Translations under genes and position numbers: made by a program
Notes under the pieces: model-generated
What the model was told of the DNA's origin: nothing
The model's input: the letters and a program-made list of their open reading frames with translations, nothing else
The model's database searches: none
Assembly: GCA_025766275.1 (NCBI GenBank)
Contig: JAFKAC010000010.1
Coordinates: 372,001 to 436,000 of the forward strand
Length of the DNA stretch: 64,000 nt
Direction: 5' to 3'
Source: Lactarius indigo
Lineage: Eukaryota > Basidiomycota > Agaricomycetes > Russulales > Russulaceae
In this document: piece after piece, positions 62,575-64,000 of the stretch
Numbering within the stretch: position 1 is the stretch's first letter
Layout of the letters: each line of letters begins with the position of its first letter

Positions 62575-63498
62575 CATATCCCCATACGCATTGTCCTTTT
62601 TCTTCATTAAAAAGAAGGATGGAAAACTATGCCTGGTGCAGGACTACCGTGTCATCAACTCCCACACAATCCGCAACCAGTACCTGTTACCCCTTATCCA
62701 GGACCTCATCCTCAACCTTAGCAACGCCTACATTTATACAAAGCTCAACATCCAATGGGGGTATAACAACATACATATCCGAGACAGGGACCAGGAGAAG
62801 GCGGCCTTCAAGACAAAATTTGGTCTTTTCGAGCCCACGGTCATGTTCTTTGGCCTCATGAATTTCCCAGCGACATTCCAGGCAATGATGAACCACATCT
62901 ATTGCAACACCATCACAAAACACGAGCATTTGGGCACCACGATACGTGTCTACATGGATGACATTGGGATTGCCACTCACTTTGATCATGATCTAGCTGC
63001 TCATACGGCCGCCGTCAAAGATGTATTGCGTGTCGCTCAGGAACACAACCTCTACTTCAAGCTGGAGAAGTGTTTGTTCCATCAACCGCGAATGGATTAC
63101 CTGGGGGTAATCCTTGAAAGGGGGGTAACACACATGGACCCTGTAAAAGTTCAGGGAATCAAGGACTGGCCGACACCGACCAAGGTCAAAGACGTACGAT
63201 CCTTTTTGGGCTTCTGCAACTTTTACCAGCTTTTCATTCGCGGTTTTGCAATGCACGCCAAACCCCTTAACAAACTAACGTGCAAAGACTTGGAGTGGAG
63301 ATGGACAGACGAAGAAGACAAGGCATTTAACATGTTAAAGCAGCTGGTGACAGAAGAACTGGTATTGGCTCACCCAGTACTTCAAGATCCATTTGAATTG
63401 GAGGTCAACACCTCTGGCTATGTGGTGGGAGCGGTGTTATTACAACGAAAAGCTGATGGAAAAAGGCACCCAATAGGTTACTATTCCGCCACACTATC
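62575..63498 (+). pseudogene. Gypsy J pol fragment (reverse transcriptase, RNase H start)
   Basis: Plus-strand fragment of an A/G-family pol: FFFIKKKDGK, IQWGYNNIHI, VYMDDIGIA, YLGVILERGV, DWPTPTKVKDVRSFLGFCNFY, then FELEVNTSGYVVGAVLL and GYYSATLS. It begins mid-reverse-transcriptase where I is inserted and ends at 63498 where K is inserted. No stop within the fragment. Several substitutions at conserved places (KLNIQWGY for KLDIRWGY, removing the catalytic Asp) suggest an old copy. Confidence 0.9.
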
Positions 63499-64000
63499 TG
63501 TTATGGAACGGACTTGGTGACTCATTACACACAACTCATGACTGGTTATGACTACGGTCCGGTATTGATATTAGTCATGGACTCTTACATCGTATCAGTC
63601 AGCATAGCAGTTCGCATGTGATTGTGACTCATGTATGACTTATTCCTAGGATAGCTGTACTAGGGTTTGAGCTAGTTACGCTATTGGCTTTGTACTGTTC
63701 TAGCAGCACTTTAAAGCCCGCACGTATCTGTATAAGTAGTCATTCTGGAAGACCAAGAGTCCCCATCTTGGTCTTCTTCAATCCACCTCTTTGACTCGTC
63801 TCCTGTTCGCCTTAGTCTCTGACTAAGTGTGCTTCCGCTCCTGTCCAAACAAGGGATAGTACTTCTCCATCTTTGCTGCAGTGTGTGCCAGTGTGCCCCT
63901 GTTCAGCTTGTGTTGGGTTGACATGTGATCCCCATTCGCCTTATCCCCGCTAAGTCAACTACGCCTATTCTAAGTCCAAGTCGGACTAACGCCAGTGGAG
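63499..64000 (+). mobile_element. LTR of element K (partial, runs off the right edge)
   Basis: Begins TGTTATGGAACGG exactly where J breaks off in GYYSATLS. TATA box TATAAGTA 63731-63738, then ATCTTGGTCTTC at 63765-63776, 34 bases on, preceded by an inverted copy. So it is a plus-oriented LTR of the self-primed type. End, target duplication and internal region are outside the window. Confidence 0.75.

Overview
The window is eukaryotic and most likely from a basidiomycete fungus of the mushroom class (inference). The transposase gene seen here has seven spliceosomal introns of only 49-54 bases. The LTR retrotransposons are chromoviruses (Ty3/Gypsy with a chromodomain) and Ty1/Copia elements. 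The only ordinary genes are H-type lectin genes. Almost everything else is mobile DNA.

Layout. Positions 1-2688 are host DNA: an H-type lectin gene on the minus strand (1930-2442) and the start of a related gene running off the left edge (1-426). Positions 2689-60964 lie between the terminal inverted repeats of one hAT DNA transposon. Its own sequence adds up to about 4.9 kb, but later insertions have stretched it to 58.3 kb. From left to right it contains: copia F (3001-10323, carrying solo LTR S1), chromovirus G (10962-18809), solo LTR S2 (20119-20631), and a 37.6-kb insertion, chromovirus A (21887-59530), that splits the transposase gene in one codon run. The right flank is retrotransposon too: gypsy I (60965-62574), inserted in gypsy J (62575-63498), which is also cut by LTR K (63499 to the edge).

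The big nest. A carries solo LTRs S3 (26610-27044) and S4 (29292-30026) and copia B (30101-58715). B carries chromovirus C (30520-38536) inside one of its LTRs and chromovirus D (42086-56331) inside its gag-pol gene. D carries chromovirus E (42651-48942) inside its left LTR. Each completed insertion except the hAT has a visible 5-base target duplication: TTTAT for F, CTCCC for G, CCTAG for S2, TTCAC for A, GTTGT for S3, AGTTG for S4, AATAT for B, CAAAG for C, GCATA for D, CCCCT for E, and TGACC/TGACT for S1. LTR-pair divergence, counted by eye, falls with nesting depth: A 23/520, B 9/617, D 2/579, E 1/416. C is 0/776.

How the parts work. All gypsy elements whose primer site is visible (A, G, I, C, D, E) have a site just inside the 5' LTR that is complementary to the sequence about 33 bases downstream of the LTR TATA box, the expected mRNA 5' end. 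The paired sequences co-vary between families, which is the arrangement of Tf1/sushi-type self-primed reverse transcription. The two copia elements instead carry a site complementary to the anticodon arm of initiator tRNA-Met. In A, G, C, D and E, pol lies one base back from gag at a T-rich slip site. Decay is one-sided: 52 of 53 LTR-pair differences are transitions, and nearly all in-frame stops are CGA to TGA, pointing to deamination of methylated CpG. C appears intact and recent; B would be intact without its insertions.
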